Below are positions 24,521 to 37,500 of a stretch of DNA of 64,000 nucleotides, one piece after another (positions within the stretch are counted from its first letter, which is position 1; each line of letters begins with the position of its first letter). Below the pieces are notes generated by a model that saw nothing but the letters and a program-made list of their open reading frames with translations, was not told where the DNA came from and ran no database searches. A program made the position numbers and the translations under genes. Source of the stretch: Plectrocnemia conspersa (lineage: Eukaryota > Arthropoda > Insecta > Trichoptera > Polycentropodidae); assembly GCA_009617715.1 (NCBI GenBank), contig VTFK01000555.1, positions 1 to 64,000 on the forward strand, given 5' to 3'.

Positions 24521-25440
24521 ATACCATAATTATAGCAGATTCTACAAAAACTTTAACGAGTTAATGTACGCATTTTATGACCAAAACGTGTTATGAAAGG
24601 GTATATTAAAGCTTTTGTAAAATTACAAACGAAATTTTGTATTATGATTGCTGCTTAAAAATAAGTTTTTAACAAGAACACAACATTTATAGTTAATTAG
24701 AAGAAAAATAATAAATTAGAACTGAAACATTATTCATTATTGAATGACTAATTTCTTAGAAATCATTACACAAATTTCATTCATCTAGAAAATCATTTAA
24801 TGAATCATTGTTTAATCAAATATTATTCGAATACAAGTCCATAAATTGAATCAATTTATTCATATTTACTTTGACAAGTCTCAAAGTATGCAATAATGTA
24901 ATAACCAGACATTTATATATTTGTTCACGGTTTGTAAATTACGCCTTTTCCTTGTCTATTGTTTAATTCCAGTTTTAATCTCAATATGAAACGTTTCATG
25001 TTTCTCGGTTTTAACAATAGGACCTGTTGTCTGCACAGAAAAAATATAAAAAAATCAAGAACTGGTTATTTTGTTTTGATGATTTATGAAAGTTAATAAT
25101 GGCTTTTCTAGTATATTTATTTTATTAAAGTATCCATTCGATAAGCTTGAATACTGTTTCTCTCCATCATATTAATCTGATCCGCTCCTCTGTAATCCAA
25201 TATTAATTTTAACTTAATCCACAATATATGTTACTAATAACGCGTATAAGCTTTATTAAGCTCATAGAGCACAGTAATAAAATAATACTAATATAGAAAT
25301 AGATTATTATACAACATTTTCTCACCTACGTATACTATATTTCATAGCAGTATCTATTATTTTATATATAACTATATATTGACTTATAATCTCGCACGTT
25401 TTTAAACTTATTTATTTAGTTATTGTATTTATTTTTGCAG
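24521..25440. other. AT-rich non-coding sequence up to the first coding exon acceptor
   Basis: No gene or repeat was recognised. It ends in a pyrimidine-rich tract and tttttgcag (acceptor at 25440) before the start-codon exon of the receptor gene. Confidence 0.5.
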
Positions 25441-25569
25441 ACACTAGAAGAAGATGGAGAGCGTAATAGAGCCACTTACCAATTATCAGCCGTCTGAGCT
25501 TTCTTTTTCGTCAGATTGGGCATCTAATGTAAAAAATAATGATTCAACCGATTTAACGGAGCTTTCAAG
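25441..25569 (+). CDS. Tre1: receptor exon 1 (5' UTR end and start codon)
   Basis: The acceptor tttttgcag is at 25440. ATG at 25454 opens MESVIEPLTNYQ. The exon codes residues 1-38 of the extracellular N-terminus, including the NDS sequon, and ends TCAAG|GTGAGT at 25569 (two bases carried over). The upstream acceptor shows that at least one non-coding 5' exon exists further left. Confidence 0.85.
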
Positions 25570-28500
25570 GTGAGTCATTAATTAAGTAAGTCACAAAATG
25601 ACAAACTTAAATTGAATTTAACAAAAAAATTTAAGATATTACCTTTGTGTAAAAAAATATAACTCTTGATGGGATTGCTTTCATGTCTTACCCAGGACTG
25701 TTTGCGGTAAGGAATTAATTAAAATAAGACGTTAATTTTATATAAATGGTATTTTTGATATATTAGATTTTATTGGTACAATATTTTTCATATGATTTTA
25801 TGAAATATGGTATATTTATTGTTCGAAATTACTATTTTAATATATTTACTATACAGTACAAATCCTTGTATTTATTATGTCATCCATACAAGACGAAGCA
25901 CTTAAAATTAATTAACAACATAACGTATTGTTCGTATCTTCGATACATCAATCTCTTGTCAGTGTTAAACCCAAAAGTTTTGCTTACAAGGTTATCGGGC
26001 GGAATATTTAATACTTTCTTCCCCATACATACACAAACTCACACACACTCGATTTTGAGGTACAAACTTTCCAAGTGTTGTAGAAAAACTAAAGTAATTA
26101 CCGACGACCCGTAACTAACGTCTCGGCAGTTGACAAAGAATCGGATCGTTAATCCTTAAGTCAACTATCGATGGAATTTTCTGTGAAAATCAAAAGATTC
26201 GCCCAGGAGACTTTCTCCAAAGTCACATTTTGAATACAAATCATACAAAGGTCATTTAGCCCCGGCGGTATCCGGTACTGTTAGGCTAATTAAGCGCAAT
26301 TAGGCGAATTTAAGACCCAATAATTCTGGACGCAATTGCATTCAATTGTTCCGTTGCGCGAATATCGCCATGTTTGTGTGTCGAGTCGAAAACAATGAAA
26401 GCCATAAAGTACGGAGTACAATAACTTGGACCGTTTCGGTTAACGTAATCTAATGGCATACACAATATATGGAGATATTTGAATGGAAATATTATTCATG
26501 TTCCAAATTGTTCCGAAATAACATAATAATTTTTTATTATTAACACTGAGTCAGTCTATAAAATGTCGAAGTTGCGTCACATAAAGTTGCATGAGCGGTA
26601 GTGGAGAAGCTGGCGCAGGGATGAAGTGCATCGATTGGCTGGATGATAACTGCATGATTGTGATTGGTCAGCAAGTTTTGCAGCCATGGATACTTAAGCT
26701 TGGACTCCGATGAGGGTAGTCATAAGCAGACACTTGAAGAGACCAGTAGTGTCATGGGCTCTCACATCCTCTATACGAGCACCATCGTAGCAGAGAAGGA
26801 TCACCGTCCGCTACATTGTCGCTGCCACGTCACCTACAAGACCTTTGAGGACCTCCCACGGACATCATCTCACCGCCAGCTTCTCCACCACCGCTCAAAG
26901 ATAGCATCTCGCCATTTATTGTCTGCCACAATTGTAATATATTCTAATAAAACTCTAACTAGATTCACTTCTGCGTCTTACTGGCTACGAAGTTCTACCC
27001 TTAGGTTTCTCAAACCTTAAATTTTTATTCTAGAAAATACTTTGAAAATATTTCACGTAACCCCACTATTCATTCGATATGATGTATCTGAGACTACGAT
27101 AAAAATACGTTTTAATTTATAGAACAGCGAAATAGGTATACGCCTATAGAAAGCAACATTTGCTCGATGGGCATTGTCCAAGGTCATATACTGCAACGGG
27201 AATCTTATGGATCTGGTGATTTATTATATCCGTGACCGTTTCGCAACAAATATGCCGAACAATATTTACAGTAAAAATACTTTTTCGGGTCGTAACGAGG
27301 GCTTTTGTATGGTTCCAATCCTTTACGCTATTGTCTCGTTTCCTTGTTGATGAATGATCATTTTGGTCACAGTAAATTAACAAAAGTTTTAAGAATAAGA
27401 CCCCACAAAAGTGACAATGTTTTTGCTTGTTAGTGTTTCAAGACTATTGTGAATTTTTCTAAAATTATTATAAAAATGTGTATTATACATTACGTATTTT
27501 TATAGCTATGAATACATATATTAGTATTACTGGTGTTACTATCACTAGACAACCTTAAGTTATTATTAATCTGATTATTTTTTTGTGCATTAAGATTTTT
27601 ATGTGAAATGCGCTCTTTCTATAAAATATCAGTCTAATGGTCGCAATAGCGACAAGCCCTATAGAGTGAACTTGCCAATAAATAAAAACCATCAAACTAT
27701 TAAGTTGATGTGTTGTCGAGTAATTTTCGTAAAAGCCTAATTTTTGTTAGTATTTTTATTCTTTTAAATGCATAAAGATTGTTTTTTAAATATATTATTA
27801 GATGGCGCTAATAAACTACTTGAGCGACAGCTAAACGGAACTGTAGGATCCTTATCGTGTTTTTTATAAAATACATTTTAGTGGTTTGCCAAATGGTTGG
27901 GAAATACCCGACAGATTAGCAATAAAGATATATGTTAATTACAGTATTATTAAATGTGACAAATGTCAATTCCAGTTTTTTTGTAATTTTTCAAGTTTTT
28001 AATGACATAAAATTTCCCTTGAGCGTACTTTGCAAATTAATGCGATGTTTTTATTTCTTCTTATTGATTTTTTTACTATATTTTCAGTTTTAAAATGATA
28101 CAAATATTAAGTGAGTTCGTATTATATATAAAAAGCGTCAGCAAGAATTTCTGCTTTACCTTGATCTGTGTTATAAAACTATAATATTTACAGTTCTTAA
28201 CGCCGGAGTTTTCGTGCATTTATTTTTAAGCGAGTTTATTCGGGTTATTTGATGATATGATGATCCACTTGAATTCATAGAATTTCAGAAGTTAACTTAC
28301 CAACTGATTTTTTGGTGATCCATGATAATATGATGATTCAGGGAAAATTTAACTTACACACTTCATCTCCGTATACTATTTTTTTAATTTAGTAAAATAC
28401 TGCAATTAGCATCATTGCTTAAATTAGATGATTTATTTTATCAACATAAACGTTGACTGGCGCCAGTTTTATATTCACTGATTAGTATATTATGGTGTTT

Positions 28501-31500
28501 TTGGCAATAAGTTTTGATATTTTTATTATAAAAATTTTTTTTTTATCGTGTTCAGATATTTAAAGTTTGACTTGAAAATGTAAAAAAGCCTTGTTTTTAT
28601 AAATATTTTGATAAATTTTAAACTACGCCCTGACCATCGCTACGTAAACTACGTTAGACACGTTAACGTTTACATAAATGATAAATCAAGACAACTAATA
28701 CATTGGGATGAAATTAATCATCTGTGTTCTCAGAAACGTATCTTAATTAATAGTGCGTTAGTCGGTTATATATTTAACCGAATGGTTTTGAAATTTTATG
28801 TATGTGTGTAGAGAGTTAACGTTAACTGATAAATATATGTATGTATACATGGATATGTATATACGAAGCGTAAATTTTCTCGTTTTCCTTACTAGTTAAA
28901 TCGAGTATAATTTAATATAATTACAAGCACATTAATCAAACGCTTCCAAAACTAATAAGATTATGATGTACAATTTCCGCAATGAAATAAGGGGAATATT
29001 TGAAATTACGATACAAGGATTTACTCGGTTGCCAACACGTGATGTGGCAGGATTCAGCAAGCTGTGTGTTTCAAATAGCCGTGCTGATTTCTAATTTAAT
29101 TTGAGTGATTCATATATTGTGTGAAATGAGAAGCAGCTGCTGAAATAAATCGCTTATTTGGTTATGATTTGATGAATAAATAAAATGTGACAATATGTGT
29201 CGTGAATTCGAAGAAGTCGAAAAAATTAGTGAAACAGCACATTTTGTCGCTGATGAGCGTTAGGTAGTATTTAAAATTGTTCCTTTTAAAACAGTTACCG
29301 TAAGATTAGACTGTCGAAAATTTTGTGCAATGTGTGTTAAAAAAACAGGTTTATATTAATAAATAATAAAAAATCTAAAATATTTTTTGTATTATCTATC
29401 TTTACATTTCGAATATCTTTATAATATTTACACAAATTAAAATGTTGTGAGAAATAATCTATATTTAATAAATATAACTATTGTATATCATAGTTATCTC
29501 ATCGAAACTTTATTATCGATCGGTACGTTAAAGTTTATGGTTGGCACACAAAGCGGACACGGCCCAATGATTTCGCGCCAATTTACAATGGCGGAACTTC
29601 CTGTTGGTCGTAAGTGAGGTGGGCTACGGCCCTCTGCGAATCAAACTTCATTTACCATGGGAATACTGTTGACATCAATACACCATTCAGGTGTATTTAA
29701 TCAACACAATTTCCTAGGTCAAACATTCACTCGTAGTAGGGTATCTGCATCAAATTAAGATGACTTTTATAATAATAAAATACCACCATTTCTTGCTCAG
29801 TCTACAATCAATTGACATGACAAAAGCACATAAAATACAAATTAAATGTTAATAAAATAAGGTGAATTCGAAATGTAATAAAACATTTTAACCGTATAAG
29901 AAAAGAATATGTTTTTTCGTTTAAATGGGACACCACCGTGGGAAACTTAACAGATTGTCACAGAGTATCCGACATATTTCCACGTGGGAAACGCGAATCT
30001 GTAACTGGGATAATGATTAATACACTGGGTTATTTCACGCATAAAGAAGAGATAAATTACTCGTTGAAAATAAATATTCGATATTTTAAGAATTAACGGA
30101 AAACACATACCACGAATGATATTTAATAATATGAATTATATATTGACGATAATAATATGATTAGATGCAATTCTAATTTCAGACATACAGGTTGTGTTAT
30201 ATTAGAAAATATATAAATTATATTATTAAGATTAAAATTACAAAAATGTGACTGGATTATAGATAACATGGATGTTAATATGATATAGAACAATATTTAT
30301 AAGAATATTGTAGATAGTAAAATAAAAAGTCAATATAATTTTAAAACAATATCGATACAACACCAAACCGTGGTTTAATGATGATCTTAAAAATTTTTTA
30401 AAAAACAAGAGATGAGTCATACAAAATATTTTAAATAATAAAAACAAAACTTGCAGAATATAAAGTTTTAAAATAAAAATAAAAAACATAGCAACAATGT
30501 AAAAATATTAGAGTCAAAGCATTAAGAATTGTTGAAAAAATGGTATGAAAAGTCGATAGATGAAATTAAAAATAAATTACTTCTTCTTAGAAAAACGACA
30601 TAATAACTAGGGAGATTAATGGATATATAAAGAGCCTCTTATAATAGAAGAAAAAATGAATACATTCTACATTGAGGGTTAACAAGTGATTGTGAATTCA
30701 ATAACTTAGTATAATAATTAGGTACAAAACAATAATGAAACATTCAATGTAAAATTTAGTGAATTTAAATCATTATCCTTAGAAGAAATTCACAACATAA
30801 TTTTTAAATTAAAAAAAGGAACTAGTACTAATGGATTAGATGTAAATATAATTTAGTAAATAAAGGGATTCAGAGAAAAACATTCTAACATCTGAGACTG
30901 CATTACAAGTATTGATTTAATGATTGGTTGTTGGACAAGGATACGCATAAAATCATTGGAGCAGTTTTCTTGGATTTCAAGGAGGCTTTCGAAACAATGG
31001 ACATAATAATAATGTTGAAGAAATTAGAGAATATCGGTATTGAAGTATTCATTTATATGGATTAAATTGAAAATTGTAAGAAACTTCAATTCTCAACAAT
31101 CGTTTAGTACACACAATGTATATATCAATTCCGAGGGTGTGCAGCACAAAATAAAAATTTTGAAAGTTTGTACATGTGAAAGTTTTGTGGTGTGCCATCT
31201 CACAAAAATAAACGTATTAAACTATATGAAACCGTGGAAAACTATTGGTGATAGTTCCTCTTGTGTTTATATATTGTATTTAACCTATATTTAATTATGT
31301 TAAATCATTATTTTTGGTGTTAGCTTTACATAACTATGTGTCAGTTTTCATCCAATGTTTGCTAGTGTCGTAAATGGAGAGTTTTAAAATTAAAATTTCA
31401 CCACATTATATTTTGTCGATTTTTGGTTTTCTATTAGCAGATGAGATATGATCTTTTGTGCATTTTCTCAATTATTTTAATCTTAACACATTGTTTTCGG

Positions 31501-34500
31501 CCTTCTTTTGCTTAGGAAGCATCCTCTAAAAATGCTTTATTATCTGCTAATAGATTAACATTAGCATCAAAAAACTTTAATCCTCGAATTGATATTCTAG
31601 ACCAAAAAGTTCCAGTTTTATAATAATGTGCTTCATCGTACAAACATAGTAACCGATTTCAGTGTCTCATTTCAAGATGATCATAGATTCCATAAGTATA
31701 TAAAAAACATATACAAAAAGCCTCTCAGATGTTTGTATTTGTTTTATGCGCAGCAATTGAGGAGATAGATGTCACTGTGCACCTTGTATAATCACCTAGT
31801 TTGCAATAATCTCAAGCATACTTCTCTAGTTTGGTGGCCAAATAATGTGGATGACTTACTTTTAATAAAAAAATATTCAAAAAAGAGATTGGCGTACAAA
31901 CTCAGATACCTTTGCATGAAGGAAAATAATTCCCACAAAGTTCTTAAAAGGTATGCTGGAATATGATTCCCTCGAGTCGCGTCGACAAGCGTATTTGGCA
32001 AACTGCTTCAAGTTGCTGGTATAAAATATTTACAACCTGGAAATTCTAGTAGAACTTCGCTTTGTGTGCCACCTAATTACCAATACTTGCATTCCCGAGT
32101 ATTGTCAGTATTGGAACAATAATATTGGCAACTACTCAATATGCACAGCTATCCGATTTTCAGCCATCTGACGCATAGTAATGATTTGCTCCTTTAAAGA
32201 TGCTTATGTATTATAATTTATTTAATTGTTCTTTAAATATATTTTTTATGTATTGTTTTTTTGTGCTTTGTCGTAAATCTATTATGCTCTGCAAATGTAT
32301 TTAAATAAATAGATTAAAAATAAAACAGACGCAGCTGAATATTATTATTAAAATAATTAAAATTAAATACAAGCTTTCAAAAGAACAAGGTTAAAATTGT
32401 GATTAAAAGTTATTTTCTACCACGACAACGCCCAACCACATATTTTTTTATCTTCCGTTTTAACTTTGTAGGCGTAGGCTCAATTATTTTACCAATTCCC
32501 AGACTGTTTAAATCTGAGAATCAGTGACATCTATAAAAATAATTATAAATTATTATCTGTATTAAAAATTTATTATTATATATATAGCTAGGGCCGGTTT
32601 TTAATAATAGCGAATTTTTATAAATAAAAATTTTAGTCTATTGCCGTGACTCGAACCCGCGACCTCTAGTTACCAGTCAAAATCGTACGGATTACTATTC
32701 CGACCTTAACGTCCCAACAAAACTCATTTATGGTGATGATATCTTAATAAAACTATTTTTATAAAAATACATTATTACTGAAGTTAATTGCTGTTTAAAA
32801 TTAGATTAAAATATTTGTTTTTTATACTCCATATATATATATATAATTTTTAATTACTTTACTACAGATAGATAATTATTATTCACACTACTAATACATG
32901 CAAATTCCCTACATGAAATTTTCTCCCCAGGGTAGGCATAATTAATCTTTTTTTTCAAACGGTTGCTAAGTGTAGTAATATACACTCATTTGCGTTAATT
33001 ACCATAGCAACAATTTGTCAAAATCACCAAGCACTTTGACGACTTAGCAAATTTATACCCAGTAGTCAGTACTCGCGAAGAAAAACTTTTTAACTGAAAA
33101 AAGACGCCAGATGCTCACTTTGAACTGCTGTAAAAAGAAATTTGTGTTATCAAGTAGGTAGTCTAGTAAAAAATAACAACCTATAGCAACGATTAGGATA
33201 ACGTTAACGTAGTTACACAATACTCTCTCAAATTGAAAACTGCTATGTTTTTTTTATTATTATCGGTATTCACCCAACCCACGTTTGTTCCAAAGCGCGT
33301 ATAGGCGTTCTTATTGTGTATGTGTTTTTATGAATTATATACTCGGAAATTTGCCAGGTTTCTGTTTACGTAAAAATCGCTTTAAAAAAGTAGAACACCT
33401 GCGAGTAATTCCATATATTGATTGATCGTATATGTATATTTTTATTCTGTTTTCGTAACATTACGTATTCATGGTTTTCGCTTTTCTAAATCAAATTCCG
33501 TTTAATGGCTACCAGTTGATTCTTTCATCAGGAAGACGTCCGAGGACGTTAGTTCCGATAGAGTACGTTTTTATGTGGTATGTATGAATAAATGTTTGTC
33601 AAAGCTTTTAGAAAAATTGTGTCGTGACACACCGTATGAATATCCTTCATTTTTCACGAGAGCAAATGCAACGCTATATGCTTAGATGATATATCTGTGT
33701 GAAATGCAAGATGAGATTGGCGTACAGACATACCTAAAAACATATTAAATTTATTATTTTATATATTTTAACCAAATAGCAATAATTTTTCATTTTGTAC
33801 TTTAAAAGTAAATAAGAATCGATAGCTCAAATTTATATTAATAAATATATAATATTAGTTCTATATACATATAATATGTCTAAATTTTGCTACATGTCAC
33901 ATTAAATTTGGCAGATTGTCGAGTTTGGTTTTTATTTTTTATAAAAATTATTTTGTAATTATATTTTCTCTTATCAATGCCGCTTTATTGGTGTAGAATG
34001 TAGTGATACTTCATAAAATGGAAATTATCTATTTTTTGCTTTGTTGTCTACTAGTTTCACTAATATTTTCTTTATCTTATCATCAGTGACTATTTTGCTA
34101 ATATTATTTTTTCTTCTTCATACACATCTATATAATAAACTTGCCTTTTAATACAATTAGGGAAACCAGTTTTTTGGTAATAATAAATTCGTTGTCAATT
34201 CATAAAATTAAGTTTAATCACAATTAAGTTAAAATAAAAGTATTTGTTAGTATGTTTTTAGGACAAATTATTTTTATAACTTGCTTCTACCAATGAAAGA
34301 GAAGTACTTTGTTGAGGCGAAATATTTTTTCTATATATTTATTTTTTTAAACGCGGCATATGCTTGCAGTTTATTAAATTTTAAAATATGCCGAATACCT
34401 CTAAAAATTAAGTGTTATTACATTGCAATGAAAATGTCTTATTTTTCAAAAAATTGTTTGTCGGTCTTTTCTTCTTGAAATGCTCTTTTGTTGTATATTT

Positions 34501-37500
34501 TTCATTTTCATTTCATCAGTTTTACTGAGAGTTGAAGAATGTTAAAAAAATATGATTTTTTAAAGCATAGTATTCAATTAATTTTCAACATTATTATACA
34601 TTTAATATATTAATTTTACACACTTTCGAGTTATTAATATAAAACATCTGGAAATTGTTAAAATTGTGTTACTAAAAGAGTTACAGCTGGTATATATGTA
34701 AATATTTAGATAAAGTTTACGACAATTTGTGTTGCAAGACATTTTACGCCACAATTCTGAGTAAGAGCATTACATGCTAATTGTGCCTGATTGTCGACGA
34801 AAGGGTGAAAAATTGAATAAAAATAATTTTACAATATTATTATGATTTATATATTTTTATTAGGTTCTATTTTTATTTTACTTTAAATATATTATTAGAT
34901 TTCTTTATATTTTTTCTATTATACAATCGAAAAAAGTATATCTTCTATTAAATGGTTTAAAAAATTGACCATGACAAATATATAAAATTGGTAAAAATGC
35001 GGATTACACCATAAAATTCTGAATATATCTTAAAATCCTTAACAATGTATTATTTATTCCGGTCAAGATGTGGATGTTTCGTTATTATGCAAATATTGGA
35101 ATGCCTCTCCTGAAAATCTATTAATTTTGTATTGTTACAGTGCTCTTCAGAACTGTTTTATATAAATTAATAATAAATTATCTATTTATTATTAATATAA
35201 TATTTTAAACGTACAATTGGTAGCGATGTGTCCCACTCATAAAACACTCACACCTGTATCGTTATACTTTTTCAACTAATCACTTTTTCATTATACTAAT
35301 CTAATTATTAGATCGTTACATATTCGCTAGTTTTCCCCATTTGTATAACATGTATCGTTTTAAAACTTTATTTGTTTACTTCCGAACCACCCTGTGACTC
35401 GTAGGGCAGGCGTGACGTGACAAGGGTTCGAATACTGTTTCGAAGCTTTCGCAAAGCTGCATGCAGGTTTCGTTTGTTTCGAAAATTGTCAGGGTTCACC
35501 TAATTTAATTTTCAAAGTACAAAACCGTTGCTGTTGATTAATCTTCTCTTTATATTTATATAAAGTTATATCTACAAATTGGGGACAAAACACTATATAT
35601 AAAAATAGAGAATGATTGAGCTTTCGTTTGGTGACGCTCAATGTTTTTCAAAACGGTCTCGAAGATTTCATTCATGAAAGTAGAACGAGACTGAAATAAA
35701 TAATACGATTTTTAATATTGTTTTATTTTATATTGCAGTTTTTCAAGACCATTGCTTACAACGGCAGCTGTTCTGACAGTAATTATAATGATCGTCGGAG
35801 TATTAGGCAACTTATTGACAATAATCGCTTTACTAAAATGTCCTAAAGTCAGAAATGTGGCGGCTGCATTTATTATTAGGTATGTATGTGTAATGATTTT
35901 TTGTAACTTTCTGCATTCATAAATTGATATATGGTAATATAAAAAAATGCTTTAATTAGTAACAATAACTCAATAGTCATAAATATAATAAATTGTTTCT
36001 TTAAAAAATATAAAAAATATATATTTGATTAAAATGTTTTATTAAGGGCTCAAAATTATAATTACGGGTTTTGTAGTAAAAATTGTAATTATATGTATTT
36101 TTTTAATCGTATATAGTCGATTTTTTTATTATATTTATGTGTTAATTATTATTTTGTTAGTTTTTTCTTGCACATGTGATTTTTTGTTGTATAAATAAAA
36201 AAATGCATTTAATAAAAATTACTGTATAAAGTTATAAAATACATAATTTTACATAAAAATTATATTAAAAAATCTATAAATTTAAAATTTTGTAGTAGTG
36301 CTAGACAAAAAAATTTAAATCATAAATATAAAAGGAAATATAATAAATAAAAATTTTAGTATGCAAAAGATTTTTTTAGACACATTTAATATATCTAAAG
36401 GAAGAGTGGACACCTATTCGAAAAAAGTATGAAGTGTTGAAATAAAATAGGAAAGTAAAGAAATAAATTATTATATTTTTTTCTTATTACAATTAAACTC
36501 TTGAAAACAGGAAATCTACATATTTATAAAATCATTGCTATTGAAAGTGAGGTAAGTCCACTGAGTCCTATTAAAAACATGTTTTTTTGTTTAAGTAACG
36601 CGTTTATTGCATATAAAATTTTTATCGAAAAAGTTCTTAAACAATATCAAAAAATTTTAATTCAAATCAAACGCAAGCCATTAATTATCCAACAATAACA
36701 TAATATGGACTTGCCCCACTTTCAAAAGCAACGGCTCAAATATACTTATGATTTTGAAATGTGTACTATTCTTATGAATTATTATTTATTCCATTGCATA
36801 ATACATTTGAGTATGCCTAAGAAAAGGAGCTACAAAACATTGAGTCAAACAAAAATATCTGTTATAATTTTATTTAATTAAAATAAAGATGTTGTACCCT
36901 GCGCATTTGATTAAATTTGACTAATTATGAATGGTTTTCAGTTTGTGCGTAGCTGATTTTGTATTCTGTCTGTTCGTGCTGCCTTTCGCTATTTCAAGAT
37001 ACACTTCTGGAACATGGAGTCACGGTACAGCCTTGTGCAAAATAATTCCATTCATGAGATACGGAAACGTTGGCGTGTCGTTGTTAAGCATAGCTCTGAT
37101 AACTATTAACAGGTATTGTTTTTTTTAATTTAATCCATAAAAATTAAATTCCTACATATCCTATCAACAAATCAACACCGCTTTACCTGAGCATATAAAA
37201 TTATTATATCCATTAATAAAATGATAATATAGTATTTTTTTTCTATAAATTATTATTGCATAAAATAAGTAATGAATATTAATAATAATTGTATGAACAA
37301 TGATAAATTAAATTATTGCTATGTTTTAATTATTCACTTTAAGTAAATACTTGTATTTATTAAGCAAACATAAATTATTTTTATAATAATATTCTCAGGT
37401 ATATTATGATCGCTCATCATGGGATATATGCCAGAATATATAAGAAAGGTTGGATTGCCGCTATGATAATATTTAGTTGGCTCTTCAGCTATGGAATGCA

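Larger units (their letters stand above)
5435..25440. other. long non-coding interval (intron or intergenic) with repeats
   Basis: About 20 kb with no conserved protein exon. The contents are described in separate entries: dispersed repeats, two small tandem duplications, a palindromic MITE, a diverged tandem repeat, a LINE RT fragment, a pogo-like element, higher-GC patches and an hAT nested in a LINE. The other open frames here (for example 7784-8074, 8546-8782, 12720-12902, 16192-16380 and 20864-21100 on the minus strand) are AT-rich chance frames. Confidence 0.4.
25570..35738 (+). other. Tre1: receptor intron 1 (10.2 kb)
   Basis: Separates the N-terminal exon from TM1. It holds a homeodomain-site-rich patch, an LTR-like repeat, a GC patch near 29520-29650, a decayed LINE and a tRNA-like SINE head, each described separately. 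Other open frames, such as 25773-26114, 28608-28811 and 34281-34478, show no domain. Confidence 0.7.

Noticed and set aside
29572..29610. Alternative coding first exon of the receptor
   Set aside because: Phase 1 at the donor does not match the phase-2 acceptor of exon 2.
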